From positions 13,795,279-13,859,278 of the forward strand of contig OX421509.1 of the NCBI GenBank assembly GCA_949126835.1: 64,000 nucleotides of DNA, written 5' to 3'. The notes beneath the pieces are model-generated. The model ran no database searches, was not told the origin of the DNA, and saw nothing but the letters and a program-made list of their open reading frames with translations. Made by a program: the position numbers and the translations under genes. This DNA comes from Anisus vortex (Eukaryota > Mollusca > Gastropoda > Planorbidae). Below, one piece after another: positions 9,377 to 24,300 of this stretch (within the stretch, counting starts at the first letter, position 1; each line of letters begins with the position of its first letter).

Positions 9377-12300
9377 GTTTGGAGTGGGGTTTTTTTTTGG
9401 GGGGGGGGCAATCTTTCGGTGGGACGCATGTTACACTTGGAACATTTAGTGCGCCCCATGCCCTACCCCGAACACTTGGTGAGCCTATGTCCTAATTTAA
9501 ACCTTTGGTGTGCACCACTCCCTACCATATAAGTTTAGAAGCCATTTTTTTAAATGTTCTTCATGCCCACCGAATAAACAAAGATACGCCTTTTAGTTTC
9601 CATGTCCCAACCTTAAAAACATTAAAACACCTATATGCACGCCCCACCTTACAAACACGAATACTCTTTCAGTACAATATATATATGGCATCTTTCTCTC
9701 CTCAAGGGACGATGGCGACGTCTCCTTTTTATCTGCCTCAGTACAAACTCCACACTAAAAGCATAGATTATTTATATTTTTTTTATTATGAAAGACCCTA
9801 ATGAAGCAGAGTTGATCCTTTTATCTATGTTGACATTTTGATCATGCCCCATAGAAACTCCGTTTAAAAATGATCCATCCTGTCCTTGCCCAATCTTATA
9901 ATCATAGTAGCCCTTTTATATTTTGACCATGACCAACCTATTAAGCAGAGGTGCCCTCTCTCTCTCTCTCTCTCTCTCTCTGCCCCGTGCCCAATCTTAT
10001 AATCATAGTAGCCATTTTATATTTTGACCATGACCAACCTATTAAGCAGAGGTGCCCTCTCTCTCTCTCTCTGCCCCGTGCCAAATCTTATAATCATAGT
10101 AGCCCTTTTATATTTTGACCATGACCAACCTATTAAGCAGAGGTGCCCTCTCTCTCTCTCTCTCTCTCTCTCTGCCCCGTGCCCAATCTTATAATCATAG
10201 TAGCCCTTTTATATTTTGACCATGACCAACCTATTAAGCAGATGTGCCCTCTCTCTCTCTCTCTCTGCCCCGTGCCCAATCTGATAATCCTACAAGCCCT
10301 ACACATTTTGTCAATGATCCAAAATTATAGGCTCAATCATTAATGCCTTTGTGGGAGACTGTTAAACCGTTTGACGCATTTATGTTGGCACTAAGAATCT
10401 AATTTCTTTGATTAGTTCTGGGAACGGGATGGGGGGACTAGTCGTTTTAGTTGTGTGGGAAATGTAACCAATGATTGAACTTCCTGCCTCTACCGTCCAC
10501 AGCTCTCGGCTGCAATGACAATGACTCGGTTCTAGTGGACGAGATGTGCATATTCTATGATCCGACCAGAAGTAATTGGTTCGAGGCCAAGGTACTCATC
10601 GTTAGAGCCCACGATTTTACTGTTTGCCAAAACAAACAACAAAATCTAGGGACATAATCTTTCTTCTCTTCCGTTGTGGCTTTATTTTAATAGCTAAATG
10701 ATCTTTATTATGTTTTCTTGTGACTTTTTATATAGCTAAATGATCTTTAATCTGTCTTTTTGTGACTTTTTATATAGCTTAATGATCGTTTTTGGTTTTC
10801 TTGTGAATTTTTATAGCTAAATGATCTTTGTTCTGTTTTCTTGTGACTTTTTATATAGCTAAATGATCTTTAATCTGTTTTCTTGTGACTTTTTATGTAT
10901 CTTAATGATCTTTTTTGGTTTTCTTGTGAATTTTTAGTAGCCAAATGATTTTTGCTCTGTTTTCTGTGACTATTTAAATAGCTTTAAGATCTTTGTTCTG
11001 TTTTCTTGTGACGTTTAAAATAGCTAAGGATATTTGTTCTGTTTTATTATGACGTTTTAAAGAACCAAATGATCTTTGTTCTTTTTTCTTGTGACTTTTT
11101 TTTAATGAAATGATCTTTGTTCTGTTTTTTAATTACTTTTTATATAGCTAAATGATCTTTAATCTGTTTTCTTGTGACTTTTTATGTATCTTAATGATCT
11201 TTTTTGGTTTTCTTGTGACGTTTTAGTAGCCAAATGATTTTTGCTCTGTTTTCTGTGACTATTTAAATAGCTTTAAGATCTTTGTTCTGTTTTCTTGTGA
11301 CGTTTAAAATAGCTAAGGATATTTGTTCTGTTTTATTATGACGTTTTAAAGAACCAAATGATCTTTGTTCTTTTTTCTTGTGACTTTTTTTTAATGAAAT
11401 GATCTTTGTTCTGTTTTTTAATTACTTTTTATATAGCTAAATGATCTTTAATCTGTTTTCTTGTGACTTTTTATGTATCTTAATGATCTTTTTTGGTTTT
11501 CTTGTGACGTTTTAGTAGCCAAATGATTTTTGCTCTGTTTTCTGTGACTATTTAAATAGCTTTAAGATCTTTGTTCTGTTTTCTTGTGACGTTAAAAATG
11601 GCTAAGGATATTTGTTCTGTTTTATTATGACGTTTTAAAGAACCAAATGATCTTTGTTCTTTTTTCTTGTGACTTTTTTTTAATGAAATGATCTTTGTTT
11701 TGTTTTTTAATGACTTTTTATATAGCTAAGTGATATTTTTTTCAATTTTTTTTTTGTGACTTTTTAAATAGCAGAATGATATTTTTTTATGTTTTCTTGT
11801 GACTTTTTATAACTAAATGATCTTTGTTTTTTTTTCTTTTAACTTTTTAAATAGCTGAATGATCTTTTTTTATGTTTTCTTGTGACTTTATATTGCTATA
11901 TTATCTTTATTCTGTTTTCTTGTGACTTTTTATAGCTAAATGATCTTTTTTCTTTTTTTTTGTGTTACTTTTCTCAGAAGACGTGCGCCAAGCATGGGAT
12001 GCACCTGGCTACAGTGCAGTCGCCTGAGCAGATCCTGAGAATGATCTCAATTCTGCCCCCAAAGACACGTAATCCCCACGTCCATCTAGTTGTTTGTTTT
12101 GCGTTTGGGCTAGAAGTGTTTGAGAATTGGTGGAAAAGGTGGGACTTATGCCGCTCCAACGTCACAGAGCTACACCCAGTGAAATCCTTGATGCATATAA
12201 AGATGTTTCTATTTTAAATGAAGATAATTTTGCTCCCATAGTCATGGAATAAGATATGACTTTTAACGCTAAAGTTAATTAACGCATGAAATACATTGAT

Positions 12301-15300
12301 ATCTTGGGACCAAATGGAAGCAGTGTTCACAAGTTTCTATGGCCACGGCTTACTGTGGGATGGTGTGCGCTTTACAACGTCAGCAACCCATCAGAGCTGG
12401 GTAGATTTGGCTACACCATGCCAGACACTGCAACAATTTCTAGTGTTCCTTCACCAGTGTTCGAACTCAGGACCTTCGTTATGCTAGCTGAACGAGCTGC
12501 CGCTCGGTCACCGTACCTCAAATAGCAGGGGGTTGATACATTTTTCCTGATTGGGCCTTATGGGAAATTTCAAATGACAGGTTAGGCTACTCATATGGAC
12601 AACGTAGTTTGACGATAATACATCTGCCATTTTGTTTTTGACGTCACGGGTGTAGAAACTTCCACAATTAAACCGGCCGGAGAAAAACAACATTTCTGAA
12701 ATGTAAAAAAAAATATAACAAAAGCGGTTGAAAGAAAATATAAAATATTAGCTAGTGAATATTGAGTTTGCTATTTGCAGTTAACAACTCGTTTCGTTGG
12801 TCACACAATGTATGCCGTATTCCCTAGTATGCCGTGGCCACGGAAACTGGTGAACACTGCTTCACCGGCCCTATGGATCAATTTGGTCCGAAGGGTACCT
12901 TACTCTGTAGCTCTATTCTCTTTAAGCAGCTTTTTACACACGTCATGTTTTAAACAACTTTATCTTAAAATTATCGTACGCTGTATAGCACATAAAAACA
13001 TTCTGTGCTACTAAACTTTTCATAGTTTTTTTTTTAAATAATTTTTAAGTGACTTTGGTGATTGGTGGGATATTTTACATCAACACCACCACAATTGAAA
13101 AAAACAAACAAAAAAAAAACTGAAACCTAAGTTTGTACTGCTTCCGAAGTAAACTGTAAACTGATTGGATAATTCAATGCACTTGACCAGTATTATTTTT
13201 GTCTGGTGTTGATTTTCATAGGGCTTGACGCTTGGGTCGGGGGCAACGACCAGGCGAATGAAGGCGTGTTCATCTGGGACGAGGACCACCGGCCCATCGT
13301 GGAGAACGTGTGGCGGCCCACTGAGCCGAATCACGATAGCGGAGACGAGGACTGCACGTTTGTGAACGACGCGCGCCTGATCAACGACGTCAAGTGTAGC
13401 GACAATAAGCCGGCTCTCTGCATGTACCGACGTGAGTAAACACTAGCCTAAACATGTGTGTGCTCGGACATCGGGGTCGCAGTGAATAATAATAGTGCCA
13501 TAATGCGGTCAACTAATTGGACTGAGAGTAATTAGTCCACGCTATTAGTCTTTAGTGGGGCACGGTAGCCAAGCTCCAGTGCGTTAAACTGGCCAGCCGA
13601 AGGTCCTAGGTTCGAATCCTGGTGGAGGATAGGATTTTTAGTCCCAGGACTTGAGGGCGTCCCTGAGTCTACCCAGCTCTGATGGGTACCTGACTTTAGT
13701 TGGGGGTAAAGTAAAGGCGGCTGGGCGTTGTTCTGGCCGAACATCCCCTAGAATACCGTGGCCACAGAAACTGGTGAACGCTGCTTCAGCAGCCCTATGA
13801 TCAGTTTGGTCCGAAGAGTACTTTACTTTTATTAGTCTTTTAGCCGTCTTAATATGTATCCCTATTTTCATGAACACGACCGTAGTTAAGCCCGTCAAGC
13901 GAATGAGTTTTCGTTCGTAGACTGTTGGGCACTTTAAAAAATTCGGTCGGCGCCATAGCTCACGTTGTATTTTTGTGTACTTAGAAAACACGCTGGTGGC
14001 GCTACTCTTTGTGTTCATTAAAAAAAAACGACAGCGCAGAGCGTGCTTTAATGATATATGAGAGGATAGATAAAGATATAGATAAAGAGAAGATAGATAA
14101 AGGCGACATGGATGGGGGAGAAAATAGGTGAAGACTCCATTAATCTTATGCAATCAAGATGTCTGCCATCTTGGAACTGTACGTCGTGGACTTAGCCTAC
14201 AGGCGACTGTTTCGTTTTTTATCTGGACGACAAACTGGGATGACAAAATTTTCAACGGATTAATGGACTGGACCAGACGTCGGACTGCCAGCTTATTCCA
14301 GATTCATCATGCCCATAATTCCAATCTTAATAATTTATATATATATAAATATCGGTGGATGTTTTTTGAGTTCGAAAAAATACTAATAGTCGTAGTGAGA
14401 ATATTACATGTGTTGTCTGTGTCAGAGTGTTTAGTGGTGAAACAACTCCAAGGAACACGGGAGTGAGATCAGTTTTAATTGTATCACCGAGAGGACTTCT
14501 TCTTCATATTACTGTGAAGAACCCGTTAGGACCGAGGAAAGAGTCCACAATTTAACGACACATACAAATAAAAAGTACCAGAAACAACAATTATAAACAG
14601 ATGACAGAGTGTAACGTTAGGTTTTTAGTCCAGCCCTTCAGCCCTTTTATTAAATAATTATACAAATATAACCATTTCACTGTAACGGTATTTCGTGTGA
14701 CATTATTGTGTCTGTGTGTGTGCATCCTGGATGACTGAAGTAAGCTGCCTGCATCAACTAACACAAATTATAAAGTCACACAAAGTGTAGAATCACACAC
14801 TTAGTAGAATCACTCAAATGGTAGAATCAAAGAAATTGTAGAATCACTCAGATCGTAGAATCACTCAAATCGTAGAACCACTCAAATTGTACAATCCCGC
14901 AACTAGTAGAATTACTCAAATTGTAGAATCACTCAAATTGTAGAATCACTTAGATTGTAGAATCACTCAAAATGTAGGATCATTCTAATTGTAGAATCAT
15001 TCAAATTCTAGAATCACTCAGACTGTAGAATCACACAAATTGTAGAATCAAACAATTTTTAGACTCCTAAACGTCTAAACGCTCTCCATCACCATGACAA
15101 CATACTCCTAACGTGTGTGTGCCCTCTCTTCAACAGTACCCACTCCCATGAACTTTTTCGGCCCCAGCAACACCTACATATGCCACTGTGTTGGGGGCAC
15201 CTGTCTGAGTGATGGCACATGCAGCGGCGCCAACGTACAGTGCTCCAAAGGGTGGTTCGGACCCAGTTGCCAGTTTCGTAAGTGCTGCCTATAGTTATTA

Positions 15301-18300
15301 CTTTCTCTCATAATATTACTTTCTTTTATTATTTTATCTTATAGTATTACTTTCTCTTATAGTCTTATTTTATCTTATAGTATTACTTTCTCTTATAGTC
15401 TTATTTTATCTTATAGTATTACTTTCTCTTATAGTCTTATTTTATCTTATAGTATTACTTTCTCTTATAGTCTTATTTTATCTTATAGTATTACTTTCTC
15501 TTATAGTCTTATTTTATCTTATAGTATTACTTTCTCTTATAGTCTTTTTTTATCTTGTAGTATTACTTTCTCTTATAGAGTTATTTTATCTTATAGTATT
15601 ACTTTCTCTTATAGTCTTATTTTGTCTTGTAGTATTACTTTCTCTTATAGTCTTATTTTATCTTATAGTATTACTTTCTCTTATAGTCTTATTTTATCTT
15701 GTAGTATTACTTTCTCTTATAGTCTTATTTTATCTTGTAGTATTACTTTCTCTTATAGAGTTATTTTATCTTATAGTATTACTTTCTCTTATAGTCTTAT
15801 TTTGTCTTGTAGTATTACTTTCTCTTATAGTCTTATTTTATCTTATAGTATTACTTTCTCTTATAGTATTATAGTAAGAATTTTAACTGTATGCATTGTA
15901 TGCTGGGTGACCTTTATGTTTCAGAGTTACTCTAGCCTGCCCACCTGCCCCCCCCCCCCCAAACACACATACACGAACACACAACTTAAACAGTCCATTT
16001 TCTTATACACGAAAATCCCATTGTGTAATTTGGTCTATGTAGGTTTTACAGTGTGGTAATAAAAACAAAAAGTTGGGCCTAAATGGATATCGCTTCAGAC
16101 ATTCTCCTTGGCCAAACATCCATTTGGTTGGAAGTATTTGCCTCGGCTAAATAGTCTAATACGTACACAGATATGGGAAGAAGGTTGAAAGGAAGCTTAT
16201 TCGATTAGATTAGATTCACTTTGCATATGACTGAACAACTCCTGATTCACCAATACTATTCGAATCGTAACCTGATTCGGCAAATATTATATCCACAAAT
16301 ACTGTTATTTAGTAATCGGTAGAGATAATCTTGTTGGTTAGGCCATAGAAGATAGATATACAGAAAAGCAGTTACACAGAGATTATACATTTTTTGATAG
16401 ATTGACTGATTAAAAGATTGACTGATTAAAAGTAGACTAGTAAGATAGATAGCTGGAGAGATAGACTACAGAGATAAATAGATGGATAGATTGATTAATT
16501 TGAAGTTGGTTTGTACGTTGCGTTAGACCGTAGATCGATAGAACGTTAGATACATAAATAGATAGATACATAGATAAATAGATATATAGATAAATAGATC
16601 GATAGATAAATAGATAAATAGATAAATAGATAAATAGATAAATAGATAAATAGATAAATAGATAAATAGATAAATAGATAAATAGATAAATAGATAAATA
16701 GATAAATAGATAAATAGATAAATAGATAAATAGATAAATAGATAAATAGATAAATAGATAAATAGATAAATAGATAAATAGATAAATAGATAAATAGATA
16801 AATAGATAAATAGATAAATAGATAAATAGATAAATAGATAAATAAATAAATAGATAAATAGATAAATAGATAAATAGATAAATAGATAAATAGATGAATA
16901 GATGAATAGATAAATAGATGAATAGATGAATAGATGAATAGATGAATAGATGAATAGATAAATAGATACATAGATGCATAGATAAATAGATGAATAGATG
17001 AATAGATGAATAGATAAATAGATGAACAGATAAATATAGAGATAGATAAATAGATAAATAGATATATAGTAGATAAATAGATAGATATATAGATACATAG
17101 ATTATAGATAGATGGATAAATATGAAGATATATAGTTTGAAAGATAAATAGATATATAGTAGATAGATAGATAGATAGATAGATGGATAGATAAATAGAT
17201 AGATAGATAGATAGATAGAAAGATAGATAGATAGGGTGAATAGAGTCGATAAAAATGGCATTATAATATATTGAACAAAAATGGTGAATTGGCATAAGCT
17301 AGTTTCGATAAGATATTTATTATATTAGCTAGATTTCAAACTATATCCGATATACCAAACAGGAAGTCTATCAGGAGATAAGTATGGTCCTCTGGGTGTA
17401 TTAGCAGACAATGACGACACCACGTGCAAACCTAATATCAGCCAGCCAATCAAAGTCAAGTTAAGAGCGGGCAGTTTCTTCACGTGGATTCGAATCATCG
17501 TCCAGAAACCAGGTACTTTTCTCGGCTGTTTTCCCGCCAGAAAATTTTTCCTATTAGGAAATGTTTGTCCCTTGGTCTAGTAAAGCAGCTTTAACAACAT
17601 TCCGTAGCCGCAAGGGTATTGTGTAACCAGCACAATTCCAGCCACCACAGTGATGTCATATACCTAATATGGTTTGGCACTCAGGGGAAAGCTTCTGAAG
17701 CCGAGAAATAAATCTTGATGTTTTAACCTAGATTTGAACCCAATGTCAATCAGTAAGCCAATCCAGACACGCTGACGTTAGACCACATCTTCATTTTGGT
17801 ATTGTATGACCAGAAAGAAAATGCCACAGGGTTGGTGTTTAGTAAACTTAAGAACGCCAATAGGTCACAGATATAATAATGTCTTTACTATCGAACAAGC
17901 GATGTTGCCAAAGTTACATGAAGGCTCAATCGAAAATGAAGGTATTTGTATTCGCGTTTTAGCTGAGAAAAATTCAGAGTGAATTGTGCTGGCGAAAACA
18001 ATCACGGTACGGAATATCACATTTCAAAACCTTACTCACGGCGTTTCCTTTGTGTCTCAATTTTATGTTTCATGATGCTGTGACAATTGTATGCTTCATG
18101 ATGCTGTGACAATTGTATGTTTCATGATGCTGTGACAAAGGTATGTTTCATGATGCTGTGACAATTGTATGTTTCATGATGCTGTGACAATTGTATGTTT
18201 CATGATGATGTGACAATTGTATGTTTCATGATGCTGTGACAATTGTATGTTTCATGATGCTGTGACAATTGTATGTTTTATGATGCTGTGACAATTGTAT

Positions 18301-21300
18301 GTTTCATGATGATGTGACAATTGCATGTTTCATGATGATGTGACAATTGTATGTTTCATGATTCTGTGACAATTGTATGTTTTATGATGCTGTGACAATT
18401 GTATGTTTCATGATGATGTGACAATTGTATGTTTCATGATGCTGTGACAATTGTATGTTTTATGATACTGTGACAATTGTATGTTTCATGATGATGTGAC
18501 AATTGTATGTTTCATGATGCTGTGACAATTGTATGTTTCATGATGCTGTGACAATTTAATTGTATGTTTCATGATCCTGTGACTACTGTATGTTTCATAA
18601 TGCTGTGACAATTGTATGTTTCATGATGCTGTGACAATTGTATGTTTCATGATGCTGTGACAATTGTATGTTTCATGATGCTGTGACACTTGTATGTTTC
18701 ATGATGCTGTGACAATGGTATGTTTCATGATACTATGACAATTGTCTGTTTCTTGATGCTGTGACAATTGTATGTTTCATGTTGCTGTGACAATTGTGTG
18801 TTTTATGATGCTGTGACAATTGTATGTTTCTTGATGATGTGACAATTGTATGTTTCATGATGCTGTGACAATTTAATTGTATGTTTCATGATCCTGTGAC
18901 TATTGTATGTTTCATAATGCTGTGACACAATTGTATGTTTCATGATACTGTGACACAATGGTATGTTTCATGATGCTGTGACAATTTTATGTTTCATGAT
19001 GCTGTGACAATTTTATGTTTCATAAACCTGTGACTCTTTGTGTTGTTTCTGGCAATCCTTCTGTCGCCAAAAGTCGTATTTTCTTTTAAGTTGTCATTTC
19101 TTTATTTCCTTTCACCAGTCCCCGCGAATTATTTATTTTTATTTTACGTCGTCACTTGAACCGTTAAGTCTTTACTCGTGATGTTAACAATTTTTAAAGC
19201 TAAAAGATATTGTAAGTCTTTCTCTGGCTTATCTCTATGTTCTTGTCTTTAAATCTGATGCTAACAATATATAAGCTGTTTCAATGCTCAGATAAGCATA
19301 AGGTCTTTAAAACTTTCCTTATTCCATTATGCAAGAACAAATGCATATGAGCAGTATTTCTTCACGAGTGGCATCCGAGCATGGAATGGTTTGCCTGAAC
19401 AAACCTTGAAAACCAGTAACTTTACATCATTTAAAACACTAATAGAAATGCAGGACTAGACTTTAACCACGAATGCCCGCAGGACGCAATAATCATCTTT
19501 GAAAAAGGAGTGTGTAATGTATAATATAAGATAAGTTAACAGATAGTTTGTGGCTTTCTCTGATTATCTTTGTTCTTGCATCTGAACGGCAGCGCGTTCG
19601 ACTGGCGATCCAAAGCTCCTGGGTTCGACTCCTGGTGGAGGCTATGATTTTTAGTTCCCAGGACTTGAGGGTGTCCCTGAGTCTACCCAGCTCTGATAGA
19701 CCTGACATTAGTTGGGGTAAATTAAAAGCGGCTGGGCATTGTGCTGGTCACACATCCTTTAGTATGCCTTGGCCACAGAAACTGGTGAACGCTGCTTCAG
19801 TTTGGTCCAAAGGGTATTTTGTCTTGTCTTACAATTACAACTATTTGTTTCTTCAGAGCACCTCGGCGGATTCGAACTCTACTTCAACACGTTCGGCGTG
19901 AAGGTGGTCTGCCAGGGCATGCGTGTCCTCGCGGTGGACGAGATATCGGTGGACATCAGCTGCGTCGAAGGGCCCTTCGTGGTGGACGACGTGCTCCTCA
20001 GCTGGTCAGGGGAGAAGAGCATCTGTTCGCTTTACATCAATGGGGGTGCGTCCACTCAAACTATTGCCAATCATTTTCACTTCACCATTTGTATAAATAA
20101 AGACAAATCTATAAAACCTTTTTTTTTTCTGAAGTTGCAAGTGCTCATAGATTTATTTAATCAAAGGCTAATATAGGATGGACCGCTTGCTTTGATATTT
20201 CTGCTTTTTGATAACTTGAAACGCTTAGTTTCGGAATTTTCGATTTTCGAACTAGGTCCTCTAGACTTCCGCTATGATTTTCTCAATGGAAAATTAGTAT
20301 TTAAATCAAAGGTTCTATAAGCGAAAACCTTTAGTGCAATCGTAGGAACGTAGAACTCATACCAGACAGCGCGGAAAAAAAGACCATATTATAAGCTCTA
20401 AAAATGGAGCAATCGGTCCATTTCATTATAGTCTTTTTTTTTTTTTTTTTTTTTTTTTTTTGTATAAAAAGTCGATTAAAACCGATGACTGAAGTCGTTA
20501 TAAAATATTCGTTTTTTTTTTAATTCTCAATTATAGATGATCTAGCTTGAAAAATGGAAAACATAATATAAAACATAATATAAAACATAATATAAAACAT
20601 AATATAAAACATAATATAAAACGTATAAAAAAGACGATTTTTGCCACAGTAATCCGTTTTCCTTCGCCCCTTTCTTTGGGGTAGCTTCTGCGACTGGAGT
20701 GCCCTCGCATACCTTTGACCATCAGAAGGGGGCATTCGCCAGCAAGAGGCCCTCCCACGATTTATGATCTATGTGTGCCAGTAGGATGTCTTATTTTTAC
20801 AGACGTCTTTAAAACGCAGGCGAGGGCGGCCTCTTTTTCTTGTTCCAGCTGCCATCTCTCCATACAGTAGGGCTGTGTTGGGATACGTTCCGACCCCATT
20901 CTGTGAACATGGCCTATCCACCGCACAGCATATTGGCACTAATACTTGTACTGAAATGTAAACCAATATAGACTTAAATATAGCCACACAAATTGACACT
21001 AAAAATGGAACTTATATTGGCACTAATTCTGACAAGAATATTAACACTAATATCGTCACTAGTTTTGGCACCAATATTGAAACTAATATTGACACAAATA
21101 TTTTTCATCGTATTTGTCTATTTTTTTTTTAAAGTGTAGATCTATTTGTTTTCCGTCAGACCAAAATTTTGCGCTCCTGGAGGGCACAAGTCTTGGGGAC
21201 GACGTTGGGCCAGACAACAGCTCATCGCTTGCTGTAGATGGACGCAGGAGCCCCGCGGACGAATGCTTCACTGGTCTGCCCAAGGTAGGCAGACAGGTGT

Positions 21301-24300
21301 GGACTCTGAAGTTCAAAAGGCCGAAGGTCGTCAATGAAATCGTCATTTACAGGAGGCCACGTAAGTAATGGTCAAGCGTCTTGGGTCCAGGGCTTTTCCA
21401 GTGAGTCCAGTGCAGATATATAGGCAGTGACTTTAGAGCTGGTTTCACCCAGTAGATCCTAAGTCAGCTGCAGATATTTAATCAGAAACTTCATGGCCAG
21501 GGTTATCCCAAGTGGATCCTAAGTCAATTGCAGATAAATAACTTCAGGACCTGGATTGGGATGGATAGTATTTTTTCATCAGATCTTCCCTTAAGGCTTT
21601 TTTAAATACATTACTCCCAAAATATGTCCAGAGCGCCACGCCATCCTTTTCAGGGACACCTCTGAATATTGCAGGTGTCGGCAACCTTTAGAAAAAAGTG
21701 TTCCAATGTAGGATTTCTAATTCAAGCAGCACGCTAACACCCTAAAAGTCTTCGTGTTCTAGCACTCAATTTCTTGTAGAAGATACTAGAAATGCCTTTT
21801 TTTTTGTCGTCTTCCGCGTGCCATTGAACATCGCTCTGCGTGCCCCATATGGCACGCGTTTAGTAAGTTGCCGACCCCCGGGAATAGTGTAAAGGCGTCA
21901 TTATTTTTTATTTTATTTTTGTCACAATTCTGGATTTAATAGTGACTATTAGCACTTAGATAGATAGCAGTGTATAACTAGAACCTTAGATTAGCTTAAG
22001 TTAGCTAGAATAGAGAGAAGGTTAGTCTGACGTCACTATCTCCTCCCTCCCTTACGCAATTACATCTCCCCATCACTCTTTCTCACCTGTTTCTCTACCC
22101 TTCACTATACTCTTGTACTACGCCCAAATTCAGAGTCTACTGACTAATACGATTCAACTTGGTACTACATCTTGGTTGAATGGGTACGAATGTGTTAGAA
22201 TGTATATATTTTATCCTATGCTATATTAATGTATTCATGTCATGTCTTAATGTATTTATATCTTGTGCTATTTTAACGCATGTGAGCGAGTCATTATTCG
22301 ATCCCTCATTCGCCCCCTCCTCTTCGCGTTCCCGCCACCCCCATCCCCTCTTATATCCCCTCAGCTTAGCGGCACGTTATGCAATTGCTTTGAGACGGTC
22401 GTTCTCTGAGCGGTTGACTAAATTCCCCCACTCAGCAGTTCGCACCCACGTAACTAATTCTCGCCCGAAACCCCCCCCCCCCAGCCACTTGAGTTAACTA
22501 CTTAAGATTCTACCAAGGGAGATAAAATTCCCCACTCAGCAGGACGTCTGTATAAATTGTCCTTCATCTAGACCTCTCTCCCCCCCCCTTTTCGCCCTCG
22601 CAACCCCGACCCCCAATCCATTTTTGGCTCCAATAAGCTTTTCTTATGCAAATGTATATTCAATCTAGCCAATGAGAATAGGATGTAATTAAATGTAAGC
22701 CAACCAAATTAACTTTGGGTCAGGTGACTAGTGTCCACGAAAAAGCCGCCCAACTAAACTCAAGATCAGATCTCTCCCAGCTCCCGAGCTAGATACATCG
22801 TTTTGGTCTAGCTCCCAAATTGTTACTCGGACTTGCAGATACTTAGCCAGTAATCGTAATTCCCTCATTATAGTTACGTAGCCTAACCTTGGATTCCGTA
22901 ACAACACAGTATATTGAGTGTTAGACGTTCCTGTGCATATATCTCAAGCATTGTATCTCCCCTGCATGTTAGTATGTGTATCTCATCATTGGATATTGAA
23001 TTTGAATCATAAATAAACACCTGAAACGTAACCAGAGACTTGCTTGCCTAACTTAGAACTGTCTGTTGTGTGTGTTAATAACATCTAAGCGAGCCAGTAG
23101 AGAACAAATAAATATTCCAGGTCAACCACAGCATCGGCACCTCGTACCTCTAAGACAACCAGCCATTATTACCCCCTCTCAATTGCCACATCGTGACAAA
23201 GTGGGACCTCGTATCCGGGATTATCTGAACTTCAAGCCGTTCAGCGCACTGTCAACAGCAACAACCCGAGGACTACGCCGATTCTGAAACCGACCCTGGA
23301 TGGGGGCTCATCTCTCTACAACACAAAGACTCTAAGCCAGCAACCAGACCCGTCATCCCAACGCCAGCAACCAGATCCATCAACCCATCAAACCAGGCTC
23401 GCCACTTTACGCAGCCTACGCCACCCCAGCCTACGCCTACGCCACCCCAGCCTACGCTTACGCCACCCCAGCCTACGCCTACGACACCCCAGCCTACGCT
23501 TACGCCACCCCAGCCTACGCCTACGTCACCCCAGCCTACGCACCCCAGATACGCCAACCTAAGCCACCCCAGATTCGCCACTCCGAGCAATCTACGCCAC
23601 CCCAGCCAGCTCACCCCATTAAGCCAGGCTCGCCACACTACGCCAGCCTACGTCACCCCAGACACACCAGCAACCAAATTTGCCACCCCATTACGCCAGA
23701 TTTGCCGCCCCAACCGCCAGATCGCCACCCTCTGGCCCCGCATCAACATACCGGCACCCGAGACGTCAGCAGAGAGATCCACCGCCGCCGCATCAGCCTG
23801 CCCGACAACTAGAGACCGCCGAGAACCCGACAACTGCCCTGTCAACCTCCCCGTAGGAACCCGCCGTAGTTCCCGGTATCCAAACCCGGGAAAATAGACA
23901 CTAACGTTAAACGCTAATCCAGTCCCGGCACGGGGAAAGAGAATTCCTAACCAGCCCGAAGATCTGCACCAACAGCGCCGAGCGCCATATAAACGATAAC
24001 TTTATGATTGGATATACGTGTGTTAGTGTATGTGTGTAAAATTCTGGAATTGCTGTCTGGTGAGTACCATTTTGAGTTGTATTACGTTAGCTAAACTCTG
24101 AACCCCAACACCCCTCCTATAATTTCCTTTCCTATCTCGCTATATCTCTGTCCGCCTCTAGTATCTTAATCTCGCCTCACTCTGTCACTATGGCTAAAGG
24201 TAGACTATTGCGTAAGCAGCAGAGAGAAGATAGACTTAGAGTAGAAGCAGAGAAGCTTAGATTAGGAAAAATAGCTAGAGAGGAGAAACAATTAGACAGG

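Noticed and set aside
12069..12217. Reading on from the CTLD exon to a stop at 12217
   Set aside because: It loses phase with the next exon. The donor at 12069 matches gene A and restores the frame.
13560..13640. tRNA gene, suggested by A- and B-box-like sequences
   Set aside because: The same head occurs in about 20 copies with the same long non-tRNA body, so these are SINEs. No complete cloverleaf.
16437..17295. Long minus-strand frames rich in Ile, Tyr, Leu, Ser
   Set aside because: They are translations of the GATA-type array and shift frame with each unit class. No splice or start context.
22180..22497. 105-aa frame MGTNVLECIYF..., repeated at 27144
   Set aside because: Identical because it lies in both LTRs. 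No domain, and LTRs do not normally encode proteins.
23273..23638. 121-aa Gly/Trp/Val-rich minus frame
   Set aside because: Antisense of the 21-bp minisatellite in the LTR element leader.
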